Below are positions 26,195 to 34,406 of a DNA stretch of 55,533 nucleotides, piece by piece; position 1 is the stretch's first letter, and the number at the start of each line of letters is the position of its first letter. Under the pieces are notes generated by a model, which was not told the origin of the DNA, did no database searches, and saw only the letters and a list, made by a program, of their open reading frames with translations. Origin of the DNA: Gaoshiqia sediminis (GTDB lineage: Bacteria > Bacteroidota > Bacteroidia > Bacteroidales > Prolixibacteraceae). The position numbers and the translations under genes are program-made. The stretch is taken from contig NZ_JAPAAF010000028.1 in assembly GCF_025907915.1 (NCBI RefSeq), forward strand, positions 1 through 55,533, read 5' to 3'.

Positions 26195-27880
26195 ATGAGC
26201 AGCACCTTATTAAATAATGCGGTATGCTGGCTTGACTTCGAAGGAACCTCCGGAGCGGTAGTTGACAGCTCCGGTAACGGGCATGACGGAACGAACTACG
26301 GGGCAGACAGGGGCATAACCGGTAAAGTTGGTAATGCCTTTCAGTTTGACGGGGCAAATGGCGACTATGTGGATATCCCCTCGGATGCTGCTTTCAATAT
26401 CACAGCGGCCCTTACCATGGCGGCATGGGTGTATCCTACCGGGGCCGGGTTCCAGATTGTTGCGGGTATCCCTTACAGCACATCCGGACACTCCAGTCCT
26501 TACTTTTCGTTCAGCTTGCAGTTGGCTACTCATGACGCATCGAACGTGTATGCACGCATTTTTGCAAGTACACCGGCGGGCATGAAAACAAGTCCGAAAA
26601 CAACGGGCGTGTATGTCCCGCTAAATCAATGGAGCCTAATTATTGCCACGTTTGAGGGCGATGCGGTACGTGCTTACGTGAACGACGGGGCCGCGGCATC
26701 AACCGCATTCTCGGCCACAACGCTTAACACCTACAGCAATCCGCTTTGGGTGGGTAAGAATGGCGGCGGGGGTGAACAACTGGAGGGGAAACTATGCCAG
26801 TTCATTCTATGGGACCGGGTGCTGACTTCCGGGGAGCGGACGGAATTATGGAATAGCGGTGACGGTGTTTCTCATGCTTCATTGGCCGGGGGCGGCCTGA
26901 CCGCTTCGGAAGCTGACGGGGTGACCGCTTCGGACAGCCTGACCAAGGCGGTTTCTTATGTTCGCAGCTTGTCTGATGCGGTGACGGTGTCTGATGTGAT
27001 ATCGAATGACCATACCGGGTCAACCGCGCACAGCAAATCATTGACCGATACGGTGAACGCTTCGGATGTGATTTCCGATAACAGCGGATCAAACCGCTAC
27101 AAAATCAATGGGATTTCGTTGGCCGGTTTTGGTATTCTGCCGCTGCGGGAAAAAGGAAATGCGTTTGCCCTATCCGGAGCGCTTGACTTTCCCCGCCGGA
27201 AGGGAACGACCGAAAGGGACTGGGGAACCGAGATTGAGGCTTTTGTCTCGGCTGGTGACCTGGAATGGGAAGGCCGGGACATTACTTTCAGAGGTTTGAT
27301 GCGTGCTTCATCTCACGCCTTGCTGGTCTCGAACTATGGCGATTTTTCGGATTTGTGCAAAAATGATGAGTTGGTATTCTCAACCCCTTTCGGAAGCTTC
27401 AACGTGGTACTTGAAAAGGAGATTAAGGTAACTGAACTGATGCCTACGATGCTGAAATTCGAAGCTGCTTTCACACAACAGGACGTTTCTTTTTCAGCAC
27501 TGACAACAGCCGCAACCGGTGGCGCCGGTACGCTGATTGACGGGTATAACCTCAGAAACGATTTCGGGATTATTGTACAAAGCCACAGCGGATACTTCGA
27601 CTTGGCAAAACGGATTGATGTGAACACGACAGGCAATTATAAGCAGTCGGGTTACCGGGATATGCGGAACGTGACACTTCAATGTCTGCTGATCGGTTCA
27701 GACCTGAGTGATATGCTTGTAAAAATGGCGCAATTTCAGGCTCTGTTGGCTTCTCCGGGGCTGCATATCCTGACAAGCTATCTGGGTGATTCTTTTTCAT
27801 TCTATGTGAAGGACGGGTTACAGGTGTCGCAGATGCTCGACTATGCGGCGAAGTTCACATTACGGTTAAGGGTGGTCTGA
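26195..27880 (+). CDS. LamG-domain / distal tail-like fusion protein
   Basis: The 561-residue protein has two parts. Residues about 1-230 form a LamG/concanavalin-like domain (DSSGNGHDGTNYGA, GNAFQFDGANGDYVDIP, LTMAAWVYP, then LWVGKNGGGG), a fold that often binds carbohydrate. Residues about 235-305 are a Ser/Asp/Val-rich linker with repeated DxVxxSDVIS units. The rest (GFGILPLREKGNAFALSGAL to the end) looks like a distal-tail (Dit-like) protein. A sugar-binding domain on the tail tip would suit first contact with host surface glycans (inference). Confidence 0.62.
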   Translation: MSSTLLNNAVCWLDFEGTSGAVVDSSGNGHDGTNYGADRGITGKVGNAFQFDGANGDYVDIPSDAAFNITAALTMAAWVYPTGAGFQIVAGIPYSTSGHSSPYFSFSLQLATHDASNVYARIFASTPAGMKTSPKTTGVYVPLNQWSLIIATFEGDAVRAYVNDGAAASTAFSATTLNTYSNPLWVGKNGGGGEQLEGKLCQFILWDRVLTSGERTELWNSGDGVSHASLAGGGLTASEADGVTASDSLTKAVSYVRSLSDAVTVSDVISNDHTGSTAHSKSLTDTVNASDVISDNSGSNRYKINGISLAGFGILPLREKGNAFALSGALDFPRRKGTTERDWGTEIEAFVSAGDLEWEGRDITFRGLMRASSHALLVSNYGDFSDLCKNDELVFSTPFGSFNVVLEKEIKVTELMPTMLKFEAAFTQQDVSFSALTTAATGGAGTLIDGYNLRNDFGIIVQSHSGYFDLAKRIDVNTTGNYKQSGYRDMRNVTLQCLLIGSDLSDMLVKMAQFQALLASPGLHILTSYLGDSFSFYVKDGLQVSQMLDYAAKFTLRLRVV

Positions 27881-27881
27881 T

Positions 27882-27891
27882 TTCTATTTTA
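27882..27891 (+). promoter_or_regulatory. Phage promoter motif TTCTATTTTA, site 4
   Basis: The sequence GTCTGATTTCTATTTTAA lies 17 bases before the ATG at 27908. It matches site 1 over 13 of its last 16 bases. A GTGGAGG purine run, one of the few Shine-Dalgarno-like sequences in the window, follows before the ATG. Confidence 0.42.
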
Positions 27892-27907
27892 ATGTGGAGG
27901 TGAAACT

Positions 27908-30900
27908 ATGAAAATATACAGGGCTGGAAGCGAGATATACGATCTGACTATTGACGGGCGGACGCAGCTTTCTCAAAAGCTGATGGGGGAAGACCTGATT
28001 ACGCTGAATGTGATTGTCGATTCGAAGCTGGACATTCAGGTGAATGATTATATCACTCACAACGGGGTGACTTATACGGTGAACAGGCCGGTATCGGAAA
28101 CTAAGATTTCGGAGGTTGAGTATAGGTACACGGTGCAGTTTGAAGGGCCTTATTATCAGCTATTGGATAAGATTGTCATGCTGAACGGCAAGGCTGAATT
28201 CTACCTGACCGGCTACCTGACTGATTTTGTTGACCTGATTGTCTCGAACATCAACGAGATCCACACGGGCTGGACAAAAGGCACCGTGGCCGCTTCGGAC
28301 TGGAAAAACGTGTATTTCTCGGGGAAAACCTGCAAGGAGGCACTGGAACAGCTGGCAACTGATTTTTCGGTTGAATTCTCGATCGTGAACAAGACGATCA
28401 ACCTGGTTGAACGGGTTGAAAATGCAACCTTACTGACCTTCCAGCACGGGAAAGGAAACGGCTTGTATGAACTTTCGCGGGAGAATGTGGATGACGGGAA
28501 CACCGTTACCCGGGTACATGCTTTCGGCTCGAAACGGAACATCCCGTATGATTATCGGGGAGGCGCTGGCCGGTTGGTGTTCCAAAACCTTGACGGGACC
28601 AGATATATGGAAAATACATCGGAATACAGCCGGATCATTGAAAAAGTGGTTGTGTTCGAGAATATCTGGCCACGCTTTGAAGGGGCGGTTTCTACGGTTT
28701 CAACCGACAAGCTGACAATTACCTGTTCAACGATTGACTTCAACCTGAACGATCAATTATTGGCCGGGATCACGGCTAAAGTGGTGTTTCTTGACGGCGA
28801 TCTGATGGGCAACCAATTCGAGATATCAGCATACGATCACGCAACGAAAAGCATTACCCTGATTCAAGGCGCCTCAGAGGGAGGGCTTGTCATGCCAAAA
28901 GCGGACACGTTCTATGCCAGCCCGGGCGACAAGTTTGTTTTTGTGGATATCCTGATGCCTCAATCCTACGTTGATGCTGCGGAGGCTTCTTTGAAAGCGG
29001 CAGCACAGGCGTATCTGGACTATTATTCCCAGCTGCGGGTGAAATACAAGCTCAGTCTTGATTACCGGTACATCCGCGACAATACGATTAGCTTGAAGGT
29101 GGGCGACGTGATCCGGATAATTGATGCCGACCTGGGCATTGACAAGCAGATCCGGATAACAGGCATATCCGCCAATCTGGACAACTCCGGGATAGAGGCT
29201 GACATATCGAATTTCATTGAAGAACGCTTTCAAAAGCAGGTGACCAGCCAGCTGAATGATACGCTGGCAACGATTGCCAGTCTGGAAAGCGCTGTTGAAA
29301 AGCAGAACATCACAACGAACGTGTACAAGGGTTCCCGTATCTGGGGCGGCAACGAGGCGAAGCGGATTAATGACCTCGCCCTTCAATCCGGACTGGATGG
29401 AACCTACTACATAGAGGTGGACCGTTCCGGTTTGGCCGAAAGCAAAAAGGCCAGTACCGGCGACTTCTGGCTGAAATCAGGCTTGGTGCAATCAGGAAAT
29501 TACTTGCTTCTTGACGGTGTTACAAAAGTGGCGGCAGGTGATTCAGATAAGCTTGGCGGCATTGTGGCGGCAAACTATTACCATACAGGCAACGCCAACC
29601 GGTCGGATGTGAATTGGGCGATGAATAACGGTACCATTACAGGCTATGCCACATCGCCAATCTATACCTCCGGCTTTGCCGGTTCGGGCTGGAGGATTGA
29701 TCCGGCTGACAACCGGCTCACGGTGGACAACCTGACCGTTCGAAAAGAAATGTCGGTCTATGAGCTTGTGATCAATAAGATCAGGGGCACCAATGGCGCC
29801 TTGTGGGTGAGCGATGCGGCCAAGGTTTCGGGCGTGAGTGGTAGTCGGTTAACGATTGACACAGGTGGCAGCGCTACCCTGGTCCCGTTCGTGGTGAACG
29901 ACTTGGTACGTTGTCAACGCTGGACCGGCAGTAATGTGAAATACTACGTTGCCCGGGTAACAGCTGTTGGGGCGAACTACATTGATGTGACCAAAACTGA
30001 CGGGACAAGCGCCTTTGAGGTTGGGGATGAAATAGTGAGGATCGGGAACACCACCAACACCGACCGGCAGGGGGCAATCTACCTGACTGCTTCGGACAAT
30101 AACTCCCCGTACATCGATGTACTGAACGGGGTTGTTTCGGCTGATCTGGCCGGGAAAACAAAAGTGCGGCTTGGTAAGTTGGATGGGATTACCGATGCCC
30201 AGTTCGGGCCGCTCACCGGATACGGGCTTTATGGCGAGAACGTTTATCTGAAGGGTGCGATCTACGTAACCGGCGGCAACGCTGAAACCACAACCGGGGC
30301 ACAGTCTAAAGCCGATGCAGCGCAATCAGCTGCTGTTTCTACGGCTGCCACGGATGCAACAACCAAAGCCAACGCCGCACAAAGTACAGCTATTTCAACG
30401 GCCTCGGCTGATGCTACCACGAAAGCGAACAACGCACAAAGCGCCGCACAAACTTATGCTGATGGTCTTGTCAGTGCCTTGTCGGGTAGCCTTGGCGATA
30501 TGGCCTATCAGGATCTGGTCAACATCGCCAAGCTGGACAGCACGATCATACAGGGCGGGTATATCAAGACAACCCTGCTTGATGTATCAGCTATCAAGGT
30601 AACCGGCGGCCTTGCCTCACAGGTGGAGGCGCAAGGGTATGCCAGTACAGCGCAAACAAACGCGATATCTACAGCCGCCACGGATGCCACTACCAAAGCA
30701 AACAACGCCCAGAGCACGGCGATAAGTACCGCCTCGGCGGACGCTACCACGAAAGCGAACAGTGCCCAGTCAGCCGCGCAAAGCTATGCCGATGGTCTGT
30801 ACGATACATTGAACGCCGCCAAACAGGAAGCGATTGTGAACGGGCAAACCCTAATTGTTGGCGGGTATCTGAATACAAACTTCATTGAGGCGGGTACAAT

Positions 30901-31636
30901 AGTAGCCTCTAAGATCGCAGCCGGTACCATCACGGGTGACAAGATAGCCGCCGGAACAATTACCGCTGATAAGATCATAACAACTGGAATAACTTCTCTC
31001 GGGGCTGTCACCGCCGGAACATTTAATCTCGGGAGTGGTAAATTTTCAGTTGATTCGAACGGCAAGCTAATCGCGCAAGAAGCATTGATCGGGTCGGGAA
31101 CCTCTACGGCTGGCATTGCGATAGAAAACAACAACCTCTCGGCAAAAGGTACGAATTTGGATATCAATAATGCCGGTGGGTTCGGGGGCACCCTGGACGG
31201 CATGACGAGCTCGTTAAAGCATCTAAGGATTTGGGGCGGCGGCGGATTGTATCAAACTGTATTAGCGGACATTTACCCTACGTCGGCATCATTAACTACC
31301 CCTAACGCTTTCATGGACTTCTCGGGGGTTATCAGCGCAGGTTTTCCGGTGCTCAGGACCAGTTCAGGAAAGACACTTGCCTTGAATGATCAATATGTAG
31401 TTCATACCGGGACTTCAAGTGCTACTTTCTACCTACCCTCAAGCCCATATAAGGGTAAGTATTATATGATTATGAGAGAGCAGACAGTTGCAGTTACGAT
31501 TAACGGGAACGGGAAATCGATAAAGTACGGGGAGAGTACTATCGCCTCTACCTTCGAACTAACAAACGCTAGAATGCTTTTCCTTTTTGTTTGGGACACG
31601 GCATACTGGCAATGTAATTACATGCACCGGGTTTAA
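27908..31636 (+). CDS. Tail tip / receptor-interacting protein (Tal-like)
   Basis: The 1242-residue protein is the largest in the window. The N-terminal 400 residues resemble the tail-associated hub module (MKIYRAGSEIYDLTIDGRTQ, YRYTVQFEGPYYQLLDK). The middle is strand-rich. Residues about 800-980 are Ala/Thr/Ser-rich, with two near-identical 46-residue helical repeats. The C-terminus (about 1030-1242) is a beta-rich tip ending in FLFVWDTAYWQCNYMHRV. It probably forms a trimeric spike with a coiled stalk. No peptidase motif was recognised. Confidence 0.65.
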   Translation: MKIYRAGSEIYDLTIDGRTQLSQKLMGEDLITLNVIVDSKLDIQVNDYITHNGVTYTVNRPVSETKISEVEYRYTVQFEGPYYQLLDKIVMLNGKAEFYLTGYLTDFVDLIVSNINEIHTGWTKGTVAASDWKNVYFSGKTCKEALEQLATDFSVEFSIVNKTINLVERVENATLLTFQHGKGNGLYELSRENVDDGNTVTRVHAFGSKRNIPYDYRGGAGRLVFQNLDGTRYMENTSEYSRIIEKVVVFENIWPRFEGAVSTVSTDKLTITCSTIDFNLNDQLLAGITAKVVFLDGDLMGNQFEISAYDHATKSITLIQGASEGGLVMPKADTFYASPGDKFVFVDILMPQSYVDAAEASLKAAAQAYLDYYSQLRVKYKLSLDYRYIRDNTISLKVGDVIRIIDADLGIDKQIRITGISANLDNSGIEADISNFIEERFQKQVTSQLNDTLATIASLESAVEKQNITTNVYKGSRIWGGNEAKRINDLALQSGLDGTYYIEVDRSGLAESKKASTGDFWLKSGLVQSGNYLLLDGVTKVAAGDSDKLGGIVAANYYHTGNANRSDVNWAMNNGTITGYATSPIYTSGFAGSGWRIDPADNRLTVDNLTVRKEMSVYELVINKIRGTNGALWVSDAAKVSGVSGSRLTIDTGGSATLVPFVVNDLVRCQRWTGSNVKYYVARVTAVGANYIDVTKTDGTSAFEVGDEIVRIGNTTNTDRQGAIYLTASDNNSPYIDVLNGVVSADLAGKTKVRLGKLDGITDAQFGPLTGYGLYGENVYLKGAIYVTGGNAETTTGAQSKADAAQSAAVSTAATDATTKANAAQSTAISTASADATTKANNAQSAAQTYADGLVSALSGSLGDMAYQDLVNIAKLDSTIIQGGYIKTTLLDVSAIKVTGGLASQVEAQGYASTAQTNAISTAATDATTKANNAQSTAISTASADATTKANSAQSAAQSYADGLYDTLNAAKQEAIVNGQTLIVGGYLNTNFIEAGTIVASKIAAGTITGDKIAAGTITADKIITTGITSLGAVTAGTFNLGSGKFSVDSNGKLIAQEALIGSGTSTAGIAIENNNLSAKGTNLDINNAGGFGGTLDGMTSSLKHLRIWGGGGLYQTVLADIYPTSASLTTPNAFMDFSGVISAGFPVLRTSSGKTLALNDQYVVHTGTSSATFYLPSSPYKGKYYMIMREQTVAVTINGNGKSIKYGESTIASTFELTNARMLFLFVWDTAYWQCNYMHRV
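30332..30469 (+). repeat. 46-codon internal repeat, copy A
   Basis: It encodes STAATDATTKAN / AQSTAISTASADATTKAN / AQSAAQTYADGL, 42 of 46 residues identical to copy B at 30662-30799. The DNA differs at many third positions, so the duplication is old or protein-level selected. It likely forms a helical stalk. Confidence 0.75.
30662..30799 (+). repeat. 46-codon internal repeat, copy B
   Basis: This is the second copy of the Ala/Thr/Ser-rich stalk segment, ending in the same YADGL. It lies 330 bp after copy A within the same tail-tip gene and frame. Confidence 0.75.
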
Positions 31637-31926
31637 TCTGCGAGAGGGGTGACCTTGGTTATTTTAATATAGGAAAACTCATAACGCGCATTGATACTCT
31701 CCATTTGCGGGAAGTACAAATACGAATGAGAAACCCCGTCAAGGCTGAAAGTGATAGAGTATAGCGAGTGCGCAGGATTTTTGCATTCAAGCTCTACGTT
31801 CGTTTCATAAACGTTTGTAATCTGGAAGGTAGTCTGCCCATACTGAAACACATCGCGGCTGAAAATAGAGTCATCCTCATTGCAGGCTGTTAATAACACG
31901 ATAAGGGCAAAGATAATTTTCTTCAT
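31633..31926 (-). CDS. Small lipoprotein on the opposite strand (candidate moron)
   Basis: The 97-residue protein starts MKKIIFALIVLLTACNEDD: a Lys start, a hydrophobic stretch and the lipobox LTAC, so it should be lipidated on Cys15. The mature part is short and strand-rich (TTFQITNVYETNVELEC). It is the only leftward gene in the rightward 11-38 kb block and overlaps the tail gene stop by four bases. It has its own perfect -7 box (TATATTTG, 31955-31948). Such independently promoted genes are often expressed in lysogens. A surface role such as superinfection exclusion is possible but unproven. Confidence 0.75.
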   Translation of the reverse strand: MKKIIFALIVLLTACNEDDSIFSRDVFQYGQTTFQITNVYETNVELECKNPAHSLYSITFSLDGVSHSYLYFPQMESINARYEFSYIKITKVTPLAD

Positions 31927-31947
31927 TGCGTTTTGATTTAGTACTTA

Positions 31948-31955
31948 CAAATATA
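31948..31955 (-). promoter_or_regulatory. -7 box TATATTTG for the leftward lipoprotein
   Basis: On the minus strand the box matches TAnnTTTG exactly and lies 21 bases before the ATG, leaving a leader of about 15 bases. The -33 region has no exact TTTG. Confidence 0.5.
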
Positions 31956-31986
31956 TTGACATTACGTTAAACTTAATAGATCGAAA

Positions 31987-32274
31987 ATGAAAAAGACAGA
32001 GAAAAAAACAAAAGAGGTCAATTTCAGCAACCTAATAATTACCGACCTGGATGGTAAGGAGCTGAAATTTGACGTAAGCAAGACCCTTGGAAACCACATC
32101 TATCAGACAACCGGTGACCTGGGCATGCTGGAAGTGGCCCAAACCATCTACAAGAAAGGGGAGGTGGAACTTACCGAACAGGTAAAGACCGGGCTAACCG
32201 AAGTAGTAAACAACCCGCAGTTCCCGTTTCTGGCCGTGGTGAAAAAGAAGCTTCTGGAGGAACTGGAAGGGTAA
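31987..32274 (+). CDS. Small phage protein of unknown function
   Basis: The 95-residue protein begins with a very basic stretch (MKKTEKKTKEV), then a strand-turn pattern (IITDLDGKELKFD) and two helices (EVAQTIYKKGEVELTEQVK, FLAVVKKKLLEELEG). No signal peptide or membrane segment is present. It lies between the tail genes and the lysis cassette, and a terminator follows about 80 bases later. I recognise no family. Confidence 0.55.
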   Translation: MKKTEKKTKEVNFSNLIITDLDGKELKFDVSKTLGNHIYQTTGDLGMLEVAQTIYKKGEVELTEQVKTGLTEVVNNPQFPFLAVVKKKLLEELEG

Positions 32275-32302
32275 CAAAATATTCGGGAAAACAATCTCTG
32301 AA

Positions 32303-32312
32303 TTCTATTTTA
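32303..32312 (+). promoter_or_regulatory. Phage promoter motif TTCTATTTTA, site 5
   Basis: The sequence CTCTGAATTCTATTTTAT resembles site 1 and site 4. It lies about 40 bases before a terminator hairpin and 93 bases before the first lysis gene at 32405, so the hairpin would act as an attenuator if this is a promoter. Confidence 0.35.
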
Positions 32313-32351
32313 TGACAGAGACTGTGATTCATTTGATTTTTGATTTTTGGG

Positions 32352-32380
32352 GGTGCGGTCTCTGGCCGCACCTTTTTTTT
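32352..32380 (+). terminator. Strong rho-independent terminator before the lysis cassette
   Basis: GGTGCGG (32352-32358) pairs exactly with CCGCACC (32366-32372) around the loop TCTCTGG, and eight T follow (32373-32380). It would end tail operon transcripts. Only 25 bases separate it from the next ATG at 32405, so antitermination or a readthrough fraction must feed the lysis genes. Confidence 0.85.
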
Positions 32381-32404
32381 CGAACATTTTTACAGACTAA
32401 CCCC

Positions 32405-32668
32405 ATGAGCGATCAAGAGAGCCAATTCCTGAAACAATTAAGAAACACAATCTGGCAGGCGCTGGCAAGCTTGCTTGTGATTGTATCGGTAGCAGCTGTC
32501 CCTTTTTACTTCGACACGCAAAGCACTATTAGCCAGCAAGAGAAGGAAATTGAAACGCTGAAATCGGACAAGGCAGACAAGGAGATTTATGAATTATCAG
32601 TTCGTCAGATCAAGGAGCAACTTTCGGACATCAATCGGAAACTTGAAAAAATACAGGACCGGCAATGA
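32405..32668 (+). CDS. Membrane-anchored coiled-coil protein of the lysis region
   Basis: The 87-residue protein has one membrane segment (IWQALASLLVIVSVAAVPFYF, about residues 14-34) followed by a charged coiled coil (KEIETLKSDKADKEIYEL to the end). One N-terminal membrane helix plus a coiled coil resembles small holin or spanin-like proteins. ATG at 32405 was chosen because the upstream in-frame sequence runs through the terminator hairpin. It overlaps the next small gene by ATGA. Confidence 0.6.
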   Translation: MSDQESQFLKQLRNTIWQALASLLVIVSVAAVPFYFDTQSTISQQEKEIETLKSDKADKEIYELSVRQIKEQLSDINRKLEKIQDRQ

Positions 32669-32763
32669 AAGTAGCATATCAAAAACGGCTGATTAAGCGA
32701 CTGCGGGGAAAATTGTCGGGCGATGCTCTGAAACTTAACGCATGGAAGCTATGGATAAGATAA
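32665..32763 (+). CDS. Possible 32-residue basic peptide
   Basis: A short frame starts on ATGA at the previous stop and ends at TAA 32761-32763. The product begins MKVAYQKRLIKRLRGKL and is rich in Lys and Arg. The stop-start overlap matches the coupling seen in the rest of this cassette, which is the main support. It overlaps the start of the peptidase gene, so it could also be a coupling leader rather than a functional peptide. Confidence 0.35.
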   Translation: MKVAYQKRLIKRLRGKLSGDALKLNAWKLWIR

Positions 32764-33185
32764 AGCGGATAAAACTGACAGCGAACCTGTATGCGGATGA
32801 ATACATTCCACGGGAGTTGTATTTCAAATACCAGCACAAACCACACCTGCTTATCGGGATGCTTGACCGTCGTTTGATCATGGCCGATCAGCTGCTCAGG
32901 GATAAGTTCGGCCCGGTCACAATCAATAACTGGATCGCTGGTGGTGATCGTCAATGGAGCGGCATCCGCACTCCGGATAGTTCTTATTATTCATTTCTCA
33001 GCCAGCATCCCTGGGGACGGGCATCTGACAAGATTTTCCGGGATGCAACAGCAGATGAAGTGCGTGATTATATCGCAAAGAACTGGCAAACGCTGGGAAT
33101 CACCTGCATTGAAGCCAATGTTGACTGGGTGCATTCAGATACGAGGTGGTGGACTGGTAATGAACTTTTAATTGTTTACCCATGA
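32742..33185 (+). CDS. Endolysin: M15-family peptidoglycan peptidase
   Basis: The 147-residue protein has the zinc-site pattern of M15 D-Ala-D-Ala-type peptidases: SQHPWGRASDK (matching SxHxxGxAxD) around residue 87, and VDWVHSDTRW near the end with the third zinc ligand. It should cut peptide cross-links of the cell wall at lysis. There is no signal peptide, so release probably depends on the neighbouring membrane proteins. ATG at 32751 is an alternative start. It overlaps the next gene by ATGA. Confidence 0.78.
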   Translation: MEAMDKIKRIKLTANLYADEYIPRELYFKYQHKPHLLIGMLDRRLIMADQLLRDKFGPVTINNWIAGGDRQWSGIRTPDSSYYSFLSQHPWGRASDKIFRDATADEVRDYIAKNWQTLGITCIEANVDWVHSDTRWWTGNELLIVYP

Positions 33186-33307
33186 ATTTAATTGCTGCAA
33201 ATGGAATGATGATTTGGGTTGCTGGTTATTCAGCCGCCTTTGCCCTGATAATCGGGTCGGGGTTGATATGGAGTTGGTACGTCACACGAAAAAAAGTAAA
33301 GAAATGA
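33182..33307 (+). CDS. 41-residue membrane protein (holin candidate)
   Basis: This short frame runs from the ATGA at the endolysin stop to TGA 33305-33307. The product has one hydrophobic helix (IWVAGYSAAFALIIGSGLIW, about 11-30) and a positive tail VTRKKVKK. Both its start and its stop overlap neighbouring genes by ATGA, strong evidence that it is translated. Position next to the endolysin and a single membrane span with a basic tail suggest a holin or pinholin-like role. Confidence 0.6.
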   Translation: MNLIAANGMMIWVAGYSAAFALIIGSGLIWSWYVTRKKVKK

Positions 33308-33939
33308 AAAACACCATCATTGCATTTCTCAGCGGATTGTCATTAGCCCTGTTGGGGTTCTGCCTGCTGATGTTGAAACGGGTTCAGCCTGTTATCAATG
33401 CAGATCAGTACATTGAAGGAATTGAGCAAAAGGTGAACAAGATCAAGCAGCGCGGCGAAGGCAACAACCAGCAAGTTCCGATTGATACGGATATCAGTAC
33501 GAAAGAAGAGCGCAAACAAAAACGGGAAGAACGAAAAGAAGCCAGAAAAGAAAAACGAAATACTATGAAAACATTGTTGCTCATCCTTTTTATGCTTCCT
33601 GCCCTTGCAATGGGGCAGGAAGTGACCCCCGAGGGCTGGACGTACAGCCAGCTGAACGATTCGACCGTTATTATGACCACGACCTACTACCGGACCCGGA
33701 CCGTGATTGACACGATTAAAGGGTACAACATCGTGTATCTGCGTGACGAGATGGTACGGGTACCCGAGCTTACCCGGGTAGATACCCTGCAATACAAAGG
33801 CGATTTCCGGGAGTTTATCGACCGGATGACCCTCTTGCCTGTGTACTCCGACCTGGGAGACTCTGCCAAGGCGGTAATACGAAGCTATGTGTCGGAGCAA
33901 TTGCAGTACCCGATCAAAGAGATCTTATACGTTTATTAA
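33304..33939 (+). CDS. Spanin-like membrane protein with a nested secreted start
   Basis: The 211-residue product starts with a membrane helix (TIIAFLSGLSLALLGFCLLM). A long charged linker follows, with an extreme Lys/Glu/Arg run (residues about 67-87). Then comes MKTLLLILFMLPALAMGQEV, which reads as a complete signal peptide with its own ATG at 33565, preceded by a purine-rich stretch. So one frame may give both an inner-membrane protein and a shorter exported protein of 124 residues. This recalls embedded inner/outer spanin pairs, though there is no lipobox. Start at 33304 (ATGA) was preferred over upstream in-frame codons. Confidence 0.55.
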   Translation: MKNTIIAFLSGLSLALLGFCLLMLKRVQPVINADQYIEGIEQKVNKIKQRGEGNNQQVPIDTDISTKEERKQKREERKEARKEKRNTMKTLLLILFMLPALAMGQEVTPEGWTYSQLNDSTVIMTTTYYRTRTVIDTIKGYNIVYLRDEMVRVPELTRVDTLQYKGDFREFIDRMTLLPVYSDLGDSAKAVIRSYVSEQLQYPIKEILYVY

Positions 33940-33958
33940 CCCTTTAATTAATTGAAAG

Positions 33959-34312
33959 ATGAAAACTATTTTTTTCTTGATTTCTATCATCATGCTAACG
34001 GTTGTTGGCTGTGTGCAAACGGCTGACAACGTTCAGCAAAACAAAGAAGTGGAGTATATACAAACGGTAGATGCTCCGGTCCTGCTCGTTCAGGATGAAA
34101 TTGCAGTTGATGAAACTGTGATCACCGACGAAGAAGGCACTGCCGGGTTCCTGAAGACCTACTGGCTTGAGCTTTTAATCGCTTTTATGGCCTTTGCGAA
34201 AGTGATTGTCAACCTTACCCCTACCACGAGGGACAATAAGGTGTTCGGCTGGTTGGATACAATACTTAACGCCATAACGCCAAATTACAAGAAGGGCGGA
34301 GGAACGTTTTAG
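33959..34312 (+). CDS. Lipoprotein with a C-terminal membrane segment (lysis region)
   Basis: The 117-residue protein has a signal peptide ending in the lipobox VVGC (Cys18), then an acidic, extended middle region, then a hydrophobic helix (LELLIAFMAFAKVIVNL, about 71-87) and a C-terminal tail ending YKKGGGTF. A lipid anchor plus a membrane helix could span two membranes, fitting an outer-spanin-like role. Position after the spanin-like gene supports that, but the family is not recognised. A terminator-like hairpin follows. Confidence 0.6.
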   Translation: MKTIFFLISIIMLTVVGCVQTADNVQQNKEVEYIQTVDAPVLLVQDEIAVDETVITDEEGTAGFLKTYWLELLIAFMAFAKVIVNLTPTTRDNKVFGWLDTILNAITPNYKKGGGTF

Positions 34313-34342
34313 GATGCGTGTTTTTTGATTTTGTGTGTTTAC

Positions 34343-34380
34343 CCTGCCCGGTTTTTGAATCTTCCCCCGGGCAGGTTTTA
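34343..34380 (+). terminator. Terminator-like hairpin before the DGR operon
   Basis: CCTGCCCGG (34343-34351) pairs exactly with CCGGGCAGG (34367-34375) around a 15-base loop; TTTTA follows. The stem is strong, the T-run short. It marks the boundary between the lysis cassette and the DGR genes. Confidence 0.6.
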
Positions 34381-34406
34381 ACGTTAAAAAAAGAAAGAGA
34401 GAGATC

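Noticed and set aside
28874-30325. Long open frames on the minus strand opposite the tail-tip gene
   Set aside because: They lie fully inside a strong rightward coding sequence, have no promoter or family features, and are explained by codon bias of the real gene.
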